A DNA stretch of 64,000 bases from Alphaproteobacteria bacterium (GCA_015062585.1 SUUJ01000006.1:1-64000); one strand, 5' to 3'. Numbered from the stretch's first letter, positions 44,407 to 53,941 are shown. The notes: generated from the letters alone by a model not told the origin. Program-made: numbers and translations.

Positions 44407-45684
44407 ATGAAATTTTCTAAGAATATGTTGGCTGTATCATTGATTGCACTTTGGAGTGCTACTGCTTGTGCTACCGATAATTTGTCAATTGAACCTCCGA
44501 AAGAGTATTTGGAATGGTTGGAAGAGCTTAAGGCTGATATGATAGAAAAGGGAATTTCAAAAAAAACTATCAAAAAAGTATATGCGCAAAATTATTACCA
44601 CGAACCTAAAGCGGTTGTGCATGATAGAAAGCAATTGGAATTTATATTGACATCCGATGAATACATCAATCGTGTTGTTAATCAGCTAAGGACCGAACAA
44701 GCTCAAGAATATTATGCAAAATTAAAGCCTTTATGGGAAAAAATTGATGAAAAATATGCTCTTCCGGCTGAATATGTTGTGGCTTTTTGGGGAATTGAAA
44801 CAAATTTCGGGGCTAATTTCGGCGGACATAATGTAATCGATGCCTTAACTGAAATGAGCTATGACAAAAGGCGCCCGACATTTTTTAGAAAAGAACTGTA
44901 TAATGCTTTGAAAATTATTGATGATTATGATATTGATTTTAGGCAAATGCAAGGTTCTTGGGCCGGTGCAATGGGACATTTCCAATTTATGCCCTCGACT
45001 TTTAATACCTATGCGGTTGATTTTGACGGGGATAAAAAAATCGACATATGGAACAGTTTTGATGATGCGGCAGCTTCGGCCGCCAACTATTTAACTACAA
45101 TCGGTTGGAAAAAAGATATTCCTTGGGGAATGAGGGTTATGTTACCTTGGAACTTTGATTATAAATTAACCGGAAGACATAAAGATTTGAGTGTTAAAAC
45201 TTTGAATAAAATCGGGGTCAGAACTATTGACGGTAAGAAAGTTAAGCTTGATCCGGAATTAAAAGTTTCGATTATTATCCCTGAGGGAAAAAAAGGTAAC
45301 GCTTATTTGATTACTGACAATTTTTATAAAATAATGCACTGGAATCGTTCGGAAAACTATGCTTTGGCCGTCGGAATTTTGGCTGACTATGTCAAAAGCG
45401 GTAAAAAATGGCAAAAACTCACTCAAAAAAATGTGCAAAAAGTTAAAACCGATGATGTTTTGAAAATTCAGTCCTTTATCAATAAATTGGGCTGGTTTAA
45501 GCTTGATGAAGACGGACAATTGGGTACAAAAACTCGCGACGCAATCAAGAAAGTGCAAAAAAAAGCAATGCTTCCGCAAGACGGATATCCCGATTATCAA
45601 CTGATGCGAAAAATTAACAATTATAATGCCAAAAAAGGCTTTGCAATTCCGGTGCCGGAAAGAAAATTACACAAGGCAAAATAA
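44407..45684 (+). CDS. Lytic murein transglycosylase B family
   Basis: A 425-residue periplasmic MltB-like (SLT_2) transglycosylase that cleaves peptidoglycan glycan chains. A signal peptide (about residues 5-20, no clear lipobox although Cys lies at 21) is followed by the catalytic domain with Glu in VVAFWGIETNFGANFGGH, MQGSWAGAMGHFQFMPSTF and DIWNSFDDAAASAANYL. The C-terminus (about 340-400) is a PG_binding_1 domain (VLKIQSFINKLGW ... DGQLGTKTRDAIKKVQ). GGTTTTAAGAT precedes ATG. Confidence 0.93.
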   Translation: MKFSKNMLAVSLIALWSATACATDNLSIEPPKEYLEWLEELKADMIEKGISKKTIKKVYAQNYYHEPKAVVHDRKQLEFILTSDEYINRVVNQLRTEQAQEYYAKLKPLWEKIDEKYALPAEYVVAFWGIETNFGANFGGHNVIDALTEMSYDKRRPTFFRKELYNALKIIDDYDIDFRQMQGSWAGAMGHFQFMPSTFNTYAVDFDGDKKIDIWNSFDDAAASAANYLTTIGWKKDIPWGMRVMLPWNFDYKLTGRHKDLSVKTLNKIGVRTIDGKKVKLDPELKVSIIIPEGKKGNAYLITDNFYKIMHWNRSENYALAVGILADYVKSGKKWQKLTQKNVQKVKTDDVLKIQSFINKLGWFKLDEDGQLGTKTRDAIKKVQKKAMLPQDGYPDYQLMRKINNYNAKKGFAIPVPERKLHKAK

Positions 45685-45760
45685 TAGCTTTACGAGTTAG
45701 AAAAAAACTTATAGATTGTATGATAATTGTTATAACAATTTGACTTGTGAGTTATTTTAA

Positions 45761-46597
45761 ATGTTGGGAACTAAATATCTATATTTGGCGAGCGTGTTGC
45801 TTTTGGGCGCTTGTGCTTATGGAAGCGTTGATTTGGGCGATGGTAAATACACGCAAGCATCGGCAATTACAGGACAAGGCGGAACTTATAAAATCGGAAA
45901 ACCATATAAAATTATGGGCAAATGGTACTATCCTCAAGAAGATTATGATTATTCCGAGGTTGGTACTGCTTCGTGGTATGGTAAAGATTTTCACGCAAAA
46001 CGCACGGCAAATGGCGAAAAATATGATATGTATTCTTTGACTGCGGCGCATAGAACTTTGCCATTGCCTACAATTGTTAAGGTTACAAATCTTGAAAACG
46101 GTCGTTCGTTGGTGTTGCGCGTAAATGATCGCGGACCATATGCCAAAAACAGAATTATCGATGTTTCAAAACGCGCATCTCAGCTTTTGGGATTCTATAC
46201 ACAAGGAACTACAAAAGTCAGAGTCGAAGTTATGGAAAAAGAAAGTAAGGCTCTGAAAGCGGCATTGACAGGCGAGCCGGTTGAAGATGTGGTTGAAAAC
46301 GAAAATTTTGATGAGGTGGAAAAAACAGCTCCGGAAATAGTTTCCAAGCCTAAAGAGGTTGTATCCTATCCTAAGGGAAGTTATTTTGTTCAAGTCGGAT
46401 CATTTTCTTTAGAAAGCGGTGCTCAGAGTGTTGCTGCTCAATTAGAGGAAGATAGTAATATTTATTTTACTGAAGTTAATGGTAAAAACTATTATAGGGT
46501 CAGAGTTGGTCCGTATAGTGATGAGCAAAGTGCTTCTATGATGTTAGAAAAGATAAAAAACAGAGGTTTTTACAACGCAAAAGTTGTGTCAGATTAG
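45761..46597 (+). CDS. rlpA: Rare lipoprotein A (RlpA) with SPOR domain
   Basis: A 278-residue outer-membrane lipoprotein (lipobox LLGAC, residues 14-18). A double-psi beta-barrel follows with TASWYGKDFHAKRTANGE and VLRVNDRGPYAKNRIIDVS (catalytic Asp of lytic transglycosylase RlpA). C-terminal SPOR domain (about 205-278, YFVQVGSFSLESGAQSVA) targets it to septal denuded glycan. Followed at 19 bp by dacA, a standard alphaproteobacterial order. Confidence 0.95.
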   Translation: MLGTKYLYLASVLLLGACAYGSVDLGDGKYTQASAITGQGGTYKIGKPYKIMGKWYYPQEDYDYSEVGTASWYGKDFHAKRTANGEKYDMYSLTAAHRTLPLPTIVKVTNLENGRSLVLRVNDRGPYAKNRIIDVSKRASQLLGFYTQGTTKVRVEVMEKESKALKAALTGEPVEDVVENENFDEVEKTAPEIVSKPKEVVSYPKGSYFVQVGSFSLESGAQSVAAQLEEDSNIYFTEVNGKNYYRVRVGPYSDEQSASMMLEKIKNRGFYNAKVVSD

Positions 46598-46616
46598 TGT
46601 AAAAAGGTGAAAAAAA

Positions 46617-47762
46617 ATGAAGTTTAGCAAAATATTGTTGGGTGGTTTGAGCGGTTTGGTGTTGATGATGTCAGCAGATGCTTGGGCTATTGATACTAAA
46701 GCAAAAAATATGATTTTGGTTGATTTTGAAACCGGAGAATATATGTATGAAAAGGATATTTCTCAACCAATTCCTCCGGCATCAATGAGTAAACTGATGA
46801 CGGTTTATATGATTTTTGATAAGCTTAGAGATGGTAGCCTTTCGTTGGAAGATACTTTTAGAGTTAGTGAAAATGCTTGGCGTAAAGGCGGAGCTGCCAG
46901 TGGCGGTTCGACAATGTTTTTGGCAATAGGAGATGAGGTTACGATAGATCAGTTGTTAAAAGGTATTATTATCCAATCGGGTAATGATGCTTGTATCGTA
47001 GCGGCTGAAAATATTGCAGGGGATGAAGATTCATTTGTGGAAATGATGAATATTAAGGCAAGAGAATTGGGCATGAATAATTCTACTTTTGCCAATGTTA
47101 CCGGTTTGCCGCATCCTGATCACAGAATGTCAGTAGAAGATTTGGCAATTTTGGCTCGCAAAATTATTGAAGAATTTCCGCAATTTTATCATTTGTTTTC
47201 ACAAAAAGAATTTGTTTACAATGGTATAAAACAAGGAAATCGTAATCCGTTATTGTATTCAATGCCATATGCCGACGGACTTAAAACAGGACATACTGAT
47301 GAAGCCGGATTCTGTTTGACGGCTTCGGCTAAAAAGGGAGATCGTCGTATTATCGGTGTTATGACAGGGTTGAAATCAAACAAAGAACGCTCTGACGAGG
47401 CTGATAAAATGATGTCTTGGGCATTTAGAGAATATGATAATTATAAATTAAAACAAAAAGGCGATAAAATAGCAGATATACCGGTCTGGTATGGCGAAAG
47501 CAAAACTGTTCCGATGGTATTGTCGGAAGATATAATTAAAACTTTGAAAAAAAGCGTTCGTAATGATGTAAAAATGATTGCCAGCTATGATAAGCCGGTA
47601 AAGGCTCCGGTTAATATGGGACAACAACTTGGAATATTAAAAATTGAAGTGCCGGATGTCAAAACTTATGAAGTTCCTTTGGTTGCCGGTCAAACAATCA
47701 ATAAAGTTGGCGTTTGGGGCAAAATAAAGGCTAATATAAAATATTTACTGATGGGAGATTAG
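46617..47762 (+). CDS. dacA: D-alanyl-D-alanine carboxypeptidase (PBP5/6 type)
   Basis: A 381-residue penicillin-binding protein trimming pentapeptides. Signal peptide (residues 5-24), active-site SxxK in PPASMSKLMT, SGN in QSGNDACIVAAE, KTG in DGLKTGHTDEAGF, and a C-terminal PBP5-C domain. The last residues form an amphipathic membrane anchor (GKIKANIKYLLMG). AAAAGGTGAAAAAA precedes ATG. Between rlpA and tmk. Confidence 0.96.
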   Translation: MKFSKILLGGLSGLVLMMSADAWAIDTKAKNMILVDFETGEYMYEKDISQPIPPASMSKLMTVYMIFDKLRDGSLSLEDTFRVSENAWRKGGAASGGSTMFLAIGDEVTIDQLLKGIIIQSGNDACIVAAENIAGDEDSFVEMMNIKARELGMNNSTFANVTGLPHPDHRMSVEDLAILARKIIEEFPQFYHLFSQKEFVYNGIKQGNRNPLLYSMPYADGLKTGHTDEAGFCLTASAKKGDRRIIGVMTGLKSNKERSDEADKMMSWAFREYDNYKLKQKGDKIADIPVWYGESKTVPMVLSEDIIKTLKKSVRNDVKMIASYDKPVKAPVNMGQQLGILKIEVPDVKTYEVPLVAGQTINKVGVWGKIKANIKYLLMGD

Positions 47763-47768
47763 TAAGAA

Positions 47769-48413
47769 ATGAATGGTTACTTTATTACTTTTGAGGGTGG
47801 TGAAGGAACAGGAAAATCAACCCAAATCAAATTGTTAGAAGAATATCTTAAATCAAAAAATAAAGATATTGTAACAACAAAAGAGCCGGGAGGTACCGAA
47901 GTAGGTCTTGAGATAAGAAAGCTTTTGGTTTGCGGTGATAAAGACAAGTTTGATGCAACGGCAGAAGCTTTGTTATATTTTGCCGATAGGCATATTCATC
48001 TTACAAAAAAAATATGGCCGGCAATGCAACAAGGAAGTATTGTATTGTCTGACAGATTTGCTGATTCTACTTTTGCCTATCAATATTTTGGATATAATAA
48101 ACGCCTTTCAAAAGAAGTATTACAGCAACTTTATCAAATTGCTGTCGGTGATTTTAAGCCGAATTTGACAATAATCTTAGATATTGACCCTAAAATCGGT
48201 TTAGAGCGCTCTTTTAATAAGGCAAAAAATATGGATGTTAAAGAGCTTAGATTTGAAGGCAGAGAGTTTGAATTTCATCAAAATTTGCGCAAAGGTTTTT
48301 TAGAAATTGCCAAAGAAGAGCCTGAACGCTGTGTTGTGCTTAATGCCGATAAATCGATTGAAGAATTGCATAAAGATATTGTTGCTGTTGTTAGTCAAAG
48401 ATTGGGATTGTAA
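47769..48413 (+). CDS. tmk: Thymidylate kinase
   Basis: Phosphorylates dTMP to dTDP. 214 residues with P-loop FEGGEGTGKSTQIKLLEEYL, the DRFADSTFAYQ (DR[FY]) motif and a LID with acid residues. Starts 6 bp behind dacA, overlaps the holB ATG with its stop (TAATGG). Confidence 0.97.
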   Translation: MNGYFITFEGGEGTGKSTQIKLLEEYLKSKNKDIVTTKEPGGTEVGLEIRKLLVCGDKDKFDATAEALLYFADRHIHLTKKIWPAMQQGSIVLSDRFADSTFAYQYFGYNKRLSKEVLQQLYQIAVGDFKPNLTIILDIDPKIGLERSFNKAKNMDVKELRFEGREFEFHQNLRKGFLEIAKEEPERCVVLNADKSIEELHKDIVAVVSQRLGL

Positions 48414-49465
48414 TGGAAGAAAAAACATCTTTTGAGCCAAAGGATAATAATTACCTTGTCGGATTTGAAGAATCTGAGAAGATGTTTTTAGAGGCGTGGA
48501 AAAACAAGTCATTACACCAATCATGGCTTATATCAGGTATTAAAGGTATCGGAAAAACAACCTTCGCTTATAAATTAGCTCGTTTTTTGCTTAGTGATGA
48601 TGCTGAAAAAAAAGAAGATTTGTCATCGTTAGACATTTCGCCGGATTGTAATACATTTCGTCAGATTGCCAAAGGGTCACATCCGGAGTTTAAGTTGATT
48701 GAACGAGGATATTTGAAGACTGAACGCCAAAAAATCGTCAAAGCAATAAAAGACGGTAATTATATGAGCGATGAGGAATTAGCATCTTTGAAAAAATCGA
48801 ATGTCATTTCGGTAGATGATGTCAGAACAATAAATGAGTTTTTATCTAAAAAATCGGCTGACGGAAAGTGGCGCGTGGTATTGATTGACAGTGTTGATGA
48901 GATGAACTCGTCTTCGGCTAATGCAATATTAAAAATTTTGGAAGAACCACCGCACAAGTCGTTGATTTTGTTAATTTCTCATAATCCGGCATTGTTGTTG
49001 CCGACAATAAAATCTCGTTGTAATAAATTGCATATTGCACCGCTAAAAGAAAATCAAGTAGCAAGTTTGTTAAGGCGTTATCGTGCTAATTTGAGTGAAG
49101 ATGTGATTAAGAAAATTGCTTCGATTTCGGGCGGAAGTATCGGTAAAGCAATATCTTATGTCGATGGCGGAGCTTTGGCAATATATGATGAAATATATGC
49201 TTTGGCTACTTCAGGAAAAAATTTTAAGACTGCCGATATGTTGAACTTTTGTAATAATGCCGTAGCAGATGATGAAAATTATCGTTTGGTCAAGGAACTT
49301 ATTTTGAAGTTTTTGTCCGAGCAGGTAAGAGCTTTGAATAAAGTTGAGGAAACAACAGATGTGTATGAAAAGGCCGTAAAAACTTTTAAGGAAACCGAAG
49401 GTCTTAATTTGGATAGAAAACAAGCAATAATGACTATTATGGTTGCAATATGCAGGATTTATTAA
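48413..49465 (+). CDS. holB: DNA polymerase III delta-prime subunit
   Basis: Clamp-loader subunit, 350 residues, AAA+ fold. Walker A GIKGIGKTTFAYKLA (about residue 44), WRVVLIDSVDEMNSSSANAILKILEEPP (Walker B and sensor region), LISHNPALLLPTIKSRC (SRC motif). The zinc-ribbon cysteines seen in DnaX are not expected here. Stop lies one base before the tatD start. Confidence 0.95.
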   Translation: MEEKTSFEPKDNNYLVGFEESEKMFLEAWKNKSLHQSWLISGIKGIGKTTFAYKLARFLLSDDAEKKEDLSSLDISPDCNTFRQIAKGSHPEFKLIERGYLKTERQKIVKAIKDGNYMSDEELASLKKSNVISVDDVRTINEFLSKKSADGKWRVVLIDSVDEMNSSSANAILKILEEPPHKSLILLISHNPALLLPTIKSRCNKLHIAPLKENQVASLLRRYRANLSEDVIKKIASISGGSIGKAISYVDGGALAIYDEIYALATSGKNFKTADMLNFCNNAVADDENYRLVKELILKFLSEQVRALNKVEETTDVYEKAVKTFKETEGLNLDRKQAIMTIMVAICRIY

Positions 49466-49466
49466 G

Positions 49467-50225
49467 ATGTTGGTCGATAGTCATTGTCATTTGGAATATA
49501 ACGATAATCTGAAGAATATAATTGAAACGGCGCATAAAGCCGGGGTGGATTATATATTGGATGCCGGTAGCGGATTGAATGGTTTAAATGAGCACTTAAA
49601 AATATGTCAGGAGTTTGATAGTGTGTATACAGCCGCGGGAGCTCATCCGCACGAGGCAAAAGAATATCAAAATATTACGGTTGATGATATTGTAAAAGCG
49701 GCCGATAATGACAAGGTTATTGCCATAGGTGAGGCGGGTTTAGACTATTTTTATGATTTTGCCCCGAGAGAATTGCAAATTGAGTTGTTTGAGAAAAATA
49801 TCAAGGCTTCGCAAATTACCGGAAAACCGCTGATTATACACAATCGAGAATCTGATGAGGATATGATAAGATTGCTGAAAAATGCTTATGATGAAAAAGA
49901 ATTTAAGGCGGTAGTGCATTGTTATTCTTCGAGTTGGGCTTTGGCAAAAGAGGCTTTGAATATGGGGTTTTATATTTCGGCTTCGGGAATTATTACATTT
50001 GGCAAATCGGAAGAAATCAGAGATAATTTTGCTAAAATTCCTTTGGATAGGTTGTTGGTGGAAACAGATGCTCCGTATTTGGCTCCGGTACCTAAAAGAG
50101 GAAAGGTTAATGAACCGGCAAATGTGGTGTTTACGGCGCAAAAATTGGCCGAAATTAAAAATATAGATTTTGAAAAATTGGCTGAAATTACAACAAAAAA
50201 TTTTAAGAGGTTGTTTAAGATATGA
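49467..50225 (+). CDS. tatD: TatD family metal-dependent DNase
   Basis: A 252-residue TIM-barrel hydrolase. Metal ligands are visible in VDSHCHLEY, the Glu in GEAGLDYFYD, HNRESDEDMI, VHCYSSS and VETDAPYLAP. Start at ATG 49467, one base after the holB stop; an upstream in-frame ATG lies inside holB. In the conserved tmk-holB-tatD order metG often sits between holB and tatD; here metG is about 5 kb away. Confidence 0.95.
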   Translation: MLVDSHCHLEYNDNLKNIIETAHKAGVDYILDAGSGLNGLNEHLKICQEFDSVYTAAGAHPHEAKEYQNITVDDIVKAADNDKVIAIGEAGLDYFYDFAPRELQIELFEKNIKASQITGKPLIIHNRESDEDMIRLLKNAYDEKEFKAVVHCYSSSWALAKEALNMGFYISASGIITFGKSEEIRDNFAKIPLDRLLVETDAPYLAPVPKRGKVNEPANVVFTAQKLAEIKNIDFEKLAEITTKNFKRLFKI

Positions 50226-51013
50226 CAAAAGTTGTTTTTTTAGGTTCCGGAGCTGCTCCGGGAGTTCCTACCGTCAGTTGCGGATGGGGTAATTGTGATC
50301 CTAATAATCCGAAAAATGTCAGAACCAGAACTACGACTTATTATGAGATAAACGGGGTTAAAATTTTGGTTGATACTTCGCCGGATTTGCGACAACAATT
50401 GCTTAACAGTAAAATCTATGATGTTGATTGCGTGTTATATACGCACGCTCATTTTGACCATATTTCTGGTATTGATGATTTGCGAGAAATAAATCGTCGA
50501 ACTTGTAAGCCCATGCCGATATTCTCAATAAAGAAAACTATTGCTGAACTTAAAAGACGATACGGATATATGGTAATTAAAGATAATGAGCCAAAATTTT
50601 ATATTTCTAAAGGTGGCTTAGTTCCAAAGAAAATAAAAGCTAATCACGGATTTTATTTTAAGGGAATTAAAATTATGCCTTTGAAGTTGTTGGGACATAA
50701 TATGGAAAGTTGCGGTTATATTATCAATGATGAAATTGTGCATTTGGGTGATTTTAAGGCATTGGCTTATTCGGCAATCGAACGAATTAAAGAAATTGAC
50801 AAGAAATTAAAGTTGATGGTTATTCCTTTGACTATGCCAACTCCTCATGAACACCATGTAGGATTGGAAGAGGCTATGAATTATGCTGAAATGTTTGATG
50901 TCGAAAGGGTCGTGTTCAATCATATGGCAATAGAATGTGATTATAATGCAATAAATGAAAGTACACCGGATTATGTTACACCGGCGTATGATGATATGAG
51001 ATTGGAGTGGTAG
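50222..51013 (+). CDS. MBL-fold metallo-hydrolase (PhnP/RNase-Z-like)
   Basis: A 263-residue metallo-beta-lactamase-fold hydrolase. N-terminal VVFLGSGAAPGVPTVSCG, metal motif YTHAHFDHISGIDDL (HxHxDH), LGDFKA and the terminal His in PTPHEHHVGLEEA. It overlaps the tatD stop by four bases (ATGA), as in many alphaproteobacteria. Probable phosphodiesterase; substrate unknown. Confidence 0.93.
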   Translation: MTKVVFLGSGAAPGVPTVSCGWGNCDPNNPKNVRTRTTTYYEINGVKILVDTSPDLRQQLLNSKIYDVDCVLYTHAHFDHISGIDDLREINRRTCKPMPIFSIKKTIAELKRRYGYMVIKDNEPKFYISKGGLVPKKIKANHGFYFKGIKIMPLKLLGHNMESCGYIINDEIVHLGDFKALAYSAIERIKEIDKKLKLMVIPLTMPTPHEHHVGLEEAMNYAEMFDVERVVFNHMAIECDYNAINESTPDYVTPAYDDMRLEW

Positions 51014-51017
51014 AAAA

Positions 51018-51872
51018 ATGCTTTGTATATATCATTTGGCTGATCATGACGGAAAAGGCTCGGCGGCGATTGTGGGCAGAAAGTTTAAGGGGGTTGAGTT
51101 TTTCGGACTTAATCACGATATGGATGTGCCTTTAGAAGAGATAAAAAAGCACGATAAAATTATAATATGTGATATATCGTTGCCGATGGATCTGATGTTT
51201 GAGCTTAATGAAACTAAGGATTTAACTTGGATTGATCATCATGCTTCAATGATTGAAGAGTACGAAAAGAAAATTGCCTCAGGTGCTAAAGAAATCAAGG
51301 GTATAAGGCGTAACGGAACGGCTGCGATTATGCTGACTTGGGAATATTTCTTTCCTGATGAAGAAGTGCCTGAAGGAGTTAAATTGTTGGGGTTGAACGA
51401 TATTTTTGACTTGCGAGATTATAGGGTAAGACCGTTTGAATATGCTTTTCAGGCAATGGGGGTTAATAAGCCCAATGATCAAAATTGGAAAGATTTATTA
51501 TCATCAAAATTGGATATAAACGAGATGGTGTCTAATGGTATGGCAATTTTGTCTTATATCAAAAATCGTAACCACCGCTTGTGTAAAGCTATGTCATTTG
51601 ATAGCGAATATATGGGATATAAATGTATTTGCGCTAATATGCCACAGGGGTATTCCGAGTTTTATGACGGAGTTAAAAATATTAAAGAATACGATTTTAT
51701 GTGCAACTTTTTTATGAATGGCAAAAATACTTGGAATTTGTCTTTTTATACGGCAAAAGATGATGTCGATGTCTCGAAAATAGCCTCATCATTCGGAGGA
51801 GGCGGGCATAAAAAGGCTGCCGGAGCTTCGGGATTGAAAAAATTGCCCGAGTTTTTGGAAAAAAGATTTTGA
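51018..51872 (+). CDS. DHH/DHHA1 phosphoesterase (NrnB-like)
   Basis: A 284-residue DHH-family phosphoesterase, probably an oligoribonuclease or cyclic-dinucleotide/nucleotide phosphatase. Motifs: YHLADHDGKGSAAI (metal D), ICDISLPMD, WIDHHASMIEEYE (DHH) and the DHHA1 end FGGGGHKKAAGASG. It starts 4 bp behind the MBL gene and ends the operon at a terminator. Confidence 0.92.
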   Translation: MLCIYHLADHDGKGSAAIVGRKFKGVEFFGLNHDMDVPLEEIKKHDKIIICDISLPMDLMFELNETKDLTWIDHHASMIEEYEKKIASGAKEIKGIRRNGTAAIMLTWEYFFPDEEVPEGVKLLGLNDIFDLRDYRVRPFEYAFQAMGVNKPNDQNWKDLLSSKLDINEMVSNGMAILSYIKNRNHRLCKAMSFDSEYMGYKCICANMPQGYSEFYDGVKNIKEYDFMCNFFMNGKNTWNLSFYTAKDDVDVSKIASSFGGGGHKKAAGASGLKKLPEFLEKRF

Positions 51873-51879
51873 GTAAATG

Positions 51880-51909
51880 AAAAGCCTAACTCTGATGAGT
51901 CAGGCTTTT
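51880..51909. terminator. Terminator between DHH gene and adenylate kinase gene
   Basis: AAAAGCCTAACTC pairs with GAGTCAGGCTTTT (one mismatch) around TGAT. Confidence 0.8.
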
Positions 51910-51930
51910 CTAGTTTGTAGGAAGAATTGT

Positions 51931-52578
51931 TTAGAAAAAAAGCTGGACGATTTGTTTTGCAGCATCTTTTGCTTCGATAGAACCATCTATCCGTAGAGTC
52001 GCTCCTAGCTGATCCATAAGCGGCCACAGAGGAGCAGTGTTCTCTTGATATTCGCGAAGACGATCTTCAATAACAGCGTCATCTTTGCGAACAATCGATT
52101 CACCACCACATGCAGGACACTTTCCATCTTCTACAGAATGTGTTCTACCACAATTCTTGCAGATACGACGATTTTTTACTCGGCGTAGGATCAGTTCTAC
52201 ATCGGTATCGCGGAAAACAGTCAGATACTGTAACTTTTTGCCTTCGAGCTGTTTCTTGAGAAACTCCAGCTGATGTAAGTTTCTTGGATAACCATCCAAG
52301 ATTTTTACTTTAGCGTCAGCCAGCAAAGCATTAGCAACCAATTGATCGACGATTTGGTCAGGAACCAACTTTCCGCTTTCAACAATTCTTTTAATTTGGA
52401 GACCAACTTCCGTTTTAAGTTCTATCTCCTTCCGAATAAGTTCCCCGGTAGAAATGTAGAGAATTTCTTCATTGGGAACTATTCCCTGTTCAATAAGTGT
52501 GGCACGGGTAGCCTCACCTAAGTAGCCTTTGCCACATCCTGGAGCTCCGTGGAGCCCTAATACGTAATAACCGTTCAT
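51931..52578 (-). CDS. Divergent adenylate kinase-like NMP kinase with zinc LID
   Basis: A 215-residue nucleoside monophosphate kinase. The P-loop is HGAPGCGKGYLGEATRATL (usual Adk: GKGTQA), the NMP-binding part has STGELIRKEIELKTEVG and LDGYPRNLHQLEF, and the LID has four Cys (CKNCG ... CPACG) for a structural zinc, followed by RKDDAVIEDRLREYQENTAPL. Thus it belongs to the Adk fold but is atypical at the P-loop. The coding sequence looks less AT-rich than its neighbours and the ATG is preceded by TTATAAATTTTTTCAATT with no Shine-Dalgarno. It may be an acquired or accessory Adk. A housekeeping adk could lie elsewhere. Confidence 0.85.
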   Translation of the reverse strand: MNGYYVLGLHGAPGCGKGYLGEATRATLIEQGIVPNEEILYISTGELIRKEIELKTEVGLQIKRIVESGKLVPDQIVDQLVANALLADAKVKILDGYPRNLHQLEFLKKQLEGKKLQYLTVFRDTDVELILRRVKNRRICKNCGRTHSVEDGKCPACGGESIVRKDDAVIEDRLREYQENTAPLWPLMDQLGATLRIDGSIEAKDAAKQIVQLFF

Positions 52579-52812
52579 AATTGAAAAAATTTATAAATTT
52601 CAGGATGTTTATAGTAAATTTTGGCGATTTTGTCAATAATAAAGATAAAATATATTTTTTTATGTCGATTGTTGACAAAAAAAATAATAGGTTATATGTT
52701 TGACTCGGTTATTTACAATATAGATATTATTAGGTTGAAAAAGATTTCATTGAATTTTGGGTTAATTGCTTAAAATTTCGATAAAATGTGTTGGCTTGAT
52801 AATGGAGTATTG

Positions 52813-52866
52813 AGACAAATAGCTTTTGTCTTGCTGTTTTGTGACAGGGTGTTTCTCAAGACAAAA
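52813..52866 (+). promoter_or_regulatory. Leader with two mutually exclusive hairpins
   Basis: The 312-bp stretch 52579-52890 has no gene. Within it AGACAAA (52813-52819) pairs with TTTGTCT (52825-52831), while the overlapping TTTTGTCTTG (52824-52833) pairs over 10 bp with CAAGACAAAA (52857-52866), with a small nested CTGT/ACAG. Only one can form. The rest of the gap is AT-rich with a TTGACA at 52672 and poor -10 candidates. Confidence 0.5.
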
Positions 52867-52890
52867 AATTATTAATGCTTTTATCGGAAC

Positions 52891-53886
52891 ATGAAAGCAA
52901 CTAAAATCATCTTTTTTATGAAAGGTATCTGGAATTATTGTTGGTATCTAGTGGTTTTTAATCCACTGGTGTTTCCGCTCTTAACTTTGTTTGCTGCGGA
53001 AAAGATGTTTAAGTTCGCTAACAGGTGCTTGCATCTTGGCGGTTACGAAAACGACATGATGTGGTCTTTTGTCAGATGGTATGGTAAACGCTGTCACGGA
53101 AAAAGATCGTACTGGTTTCATTTTGCAACAAAACTGAAGTATTCAAGTAACAAAAACATTGAATGCGAGGACTATGTGATAGAAAGGTTTGTTGTAACTA
53201 ACACTAAGTCGGAAAAAGATTTTGAGGAACTTTACGATCATGAAAACATTTCTAATTACACTAAGAGTCGTTATATTTGGTGTAATAAAATATTATCTCC
53301 GGCTTTTAGGCTAATGATGATTAAGAAAGGTTATACACCGAGTTTGACAGATTTTGCTTATGTGTTAGAGACAAATCAGATTGAAGTTGTGCATTATATT
53401 GCAAGACAAACACTTTCAGATCAATTTGTTGTTGAGTTTTGGGAGTATGCTCAAGTAAATGATAATCGAGAAATTCTTTTGGAATTTATAGATTATGTTT
53501 TGAGAGAAGGTTTGACACCTCGCGGAACATCGTTTGTTATGCAATCACAACAATCGGTTTCTCAGACAGCCGTAAGAAAAGCTTTGGAAGTAAATTTTGA
53601 AGTTGCCTTCGTAAAAAGAAGCAGACCTAATGAGGTATTTAGAGAAAGTCTCATCAAAGGGAAAAAATTCTATTATGAAGCGGAATGTGTACTGACACCG
53701 GATTTGTATCGCATTTTTAAGCAATGTAATTACAAACTTTCAGAGAGAGCAGTAATGTATCATTTGGATAAAAAAGGTGATATGGCAAGAATAATTCTTA
53801 ACGAAAATCGAGAATTTTCTATAGATGCTTTGAAAATGATTATGGCATCTAAAACATTGAAATCTTGGTATCGAACCAGAATCTGA
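52891..53886 (+). CDS. Uncharacterised 331-residue helical protein
   Basis: Not recognised. A hydrophobic N-terminal stretch (about residues 15-37, NYCWYLVVFNPLVFPLLTLF) suggests a membrane anchor. Beyond residue 110 it seems built from helical repeat units that each begin with a G/L-x-T-P-like turn (GYTPSLTDFAYVLE, GLTPRGTSFVMQ, VLTPDLYRIFKQC), resembling ankyrin-like or other alpha-solenoid repeats, though no family is clear. No Shine-Dalgarno precedes ATG (AATGCTTTTATCGGAAC). It is monocistronic with its own terminator. Confidence 0.6.
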   Translation: MKATKIIFFMKGIWNYCWYLVVFNPLVFPLLTLFAAEKMFKFANRCLHLGGYENDMMWSFVRWYGKRCHGKRSYWFHFATKLKYSSNKNIECEDYVIERFVVTNTKSEKDFEELYDHENISNYTKSRYIWCNKILSPAFRLMMIKKGYTPSLTDFAYVLETNQIEVVHYIARQTLSDQFVVEFWEYAQVNDNREILLEFIDYVLREGLTPRGTSFVMQSQQSVSQTAVRKALEVNFEVAFVKRSRPNEVFRESLIKGKKFYYEAECVLTPDLYRIFKQCNYKLSERAVMYHLDKKGDMARIILNENREFSIDALKMIMASKTLKSWYRTRI

Positions 53887-53900
53887 GTGATTTAAGAAAA

Positions 53901-53936
53901 AAAAGGCGTCCATTAAAAAATGGCGCCTTTTTTTTT
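53901..53936 (+). terminator. Terminator behind the 331-residue gene
   Basis: AAAAGGCG-T-CCA pairs with TGG-CGCCTTTT around TTAAAAAA, followed by nine T. Confidence 0.9.
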
Positions 53937-53941
53937 AAGCA

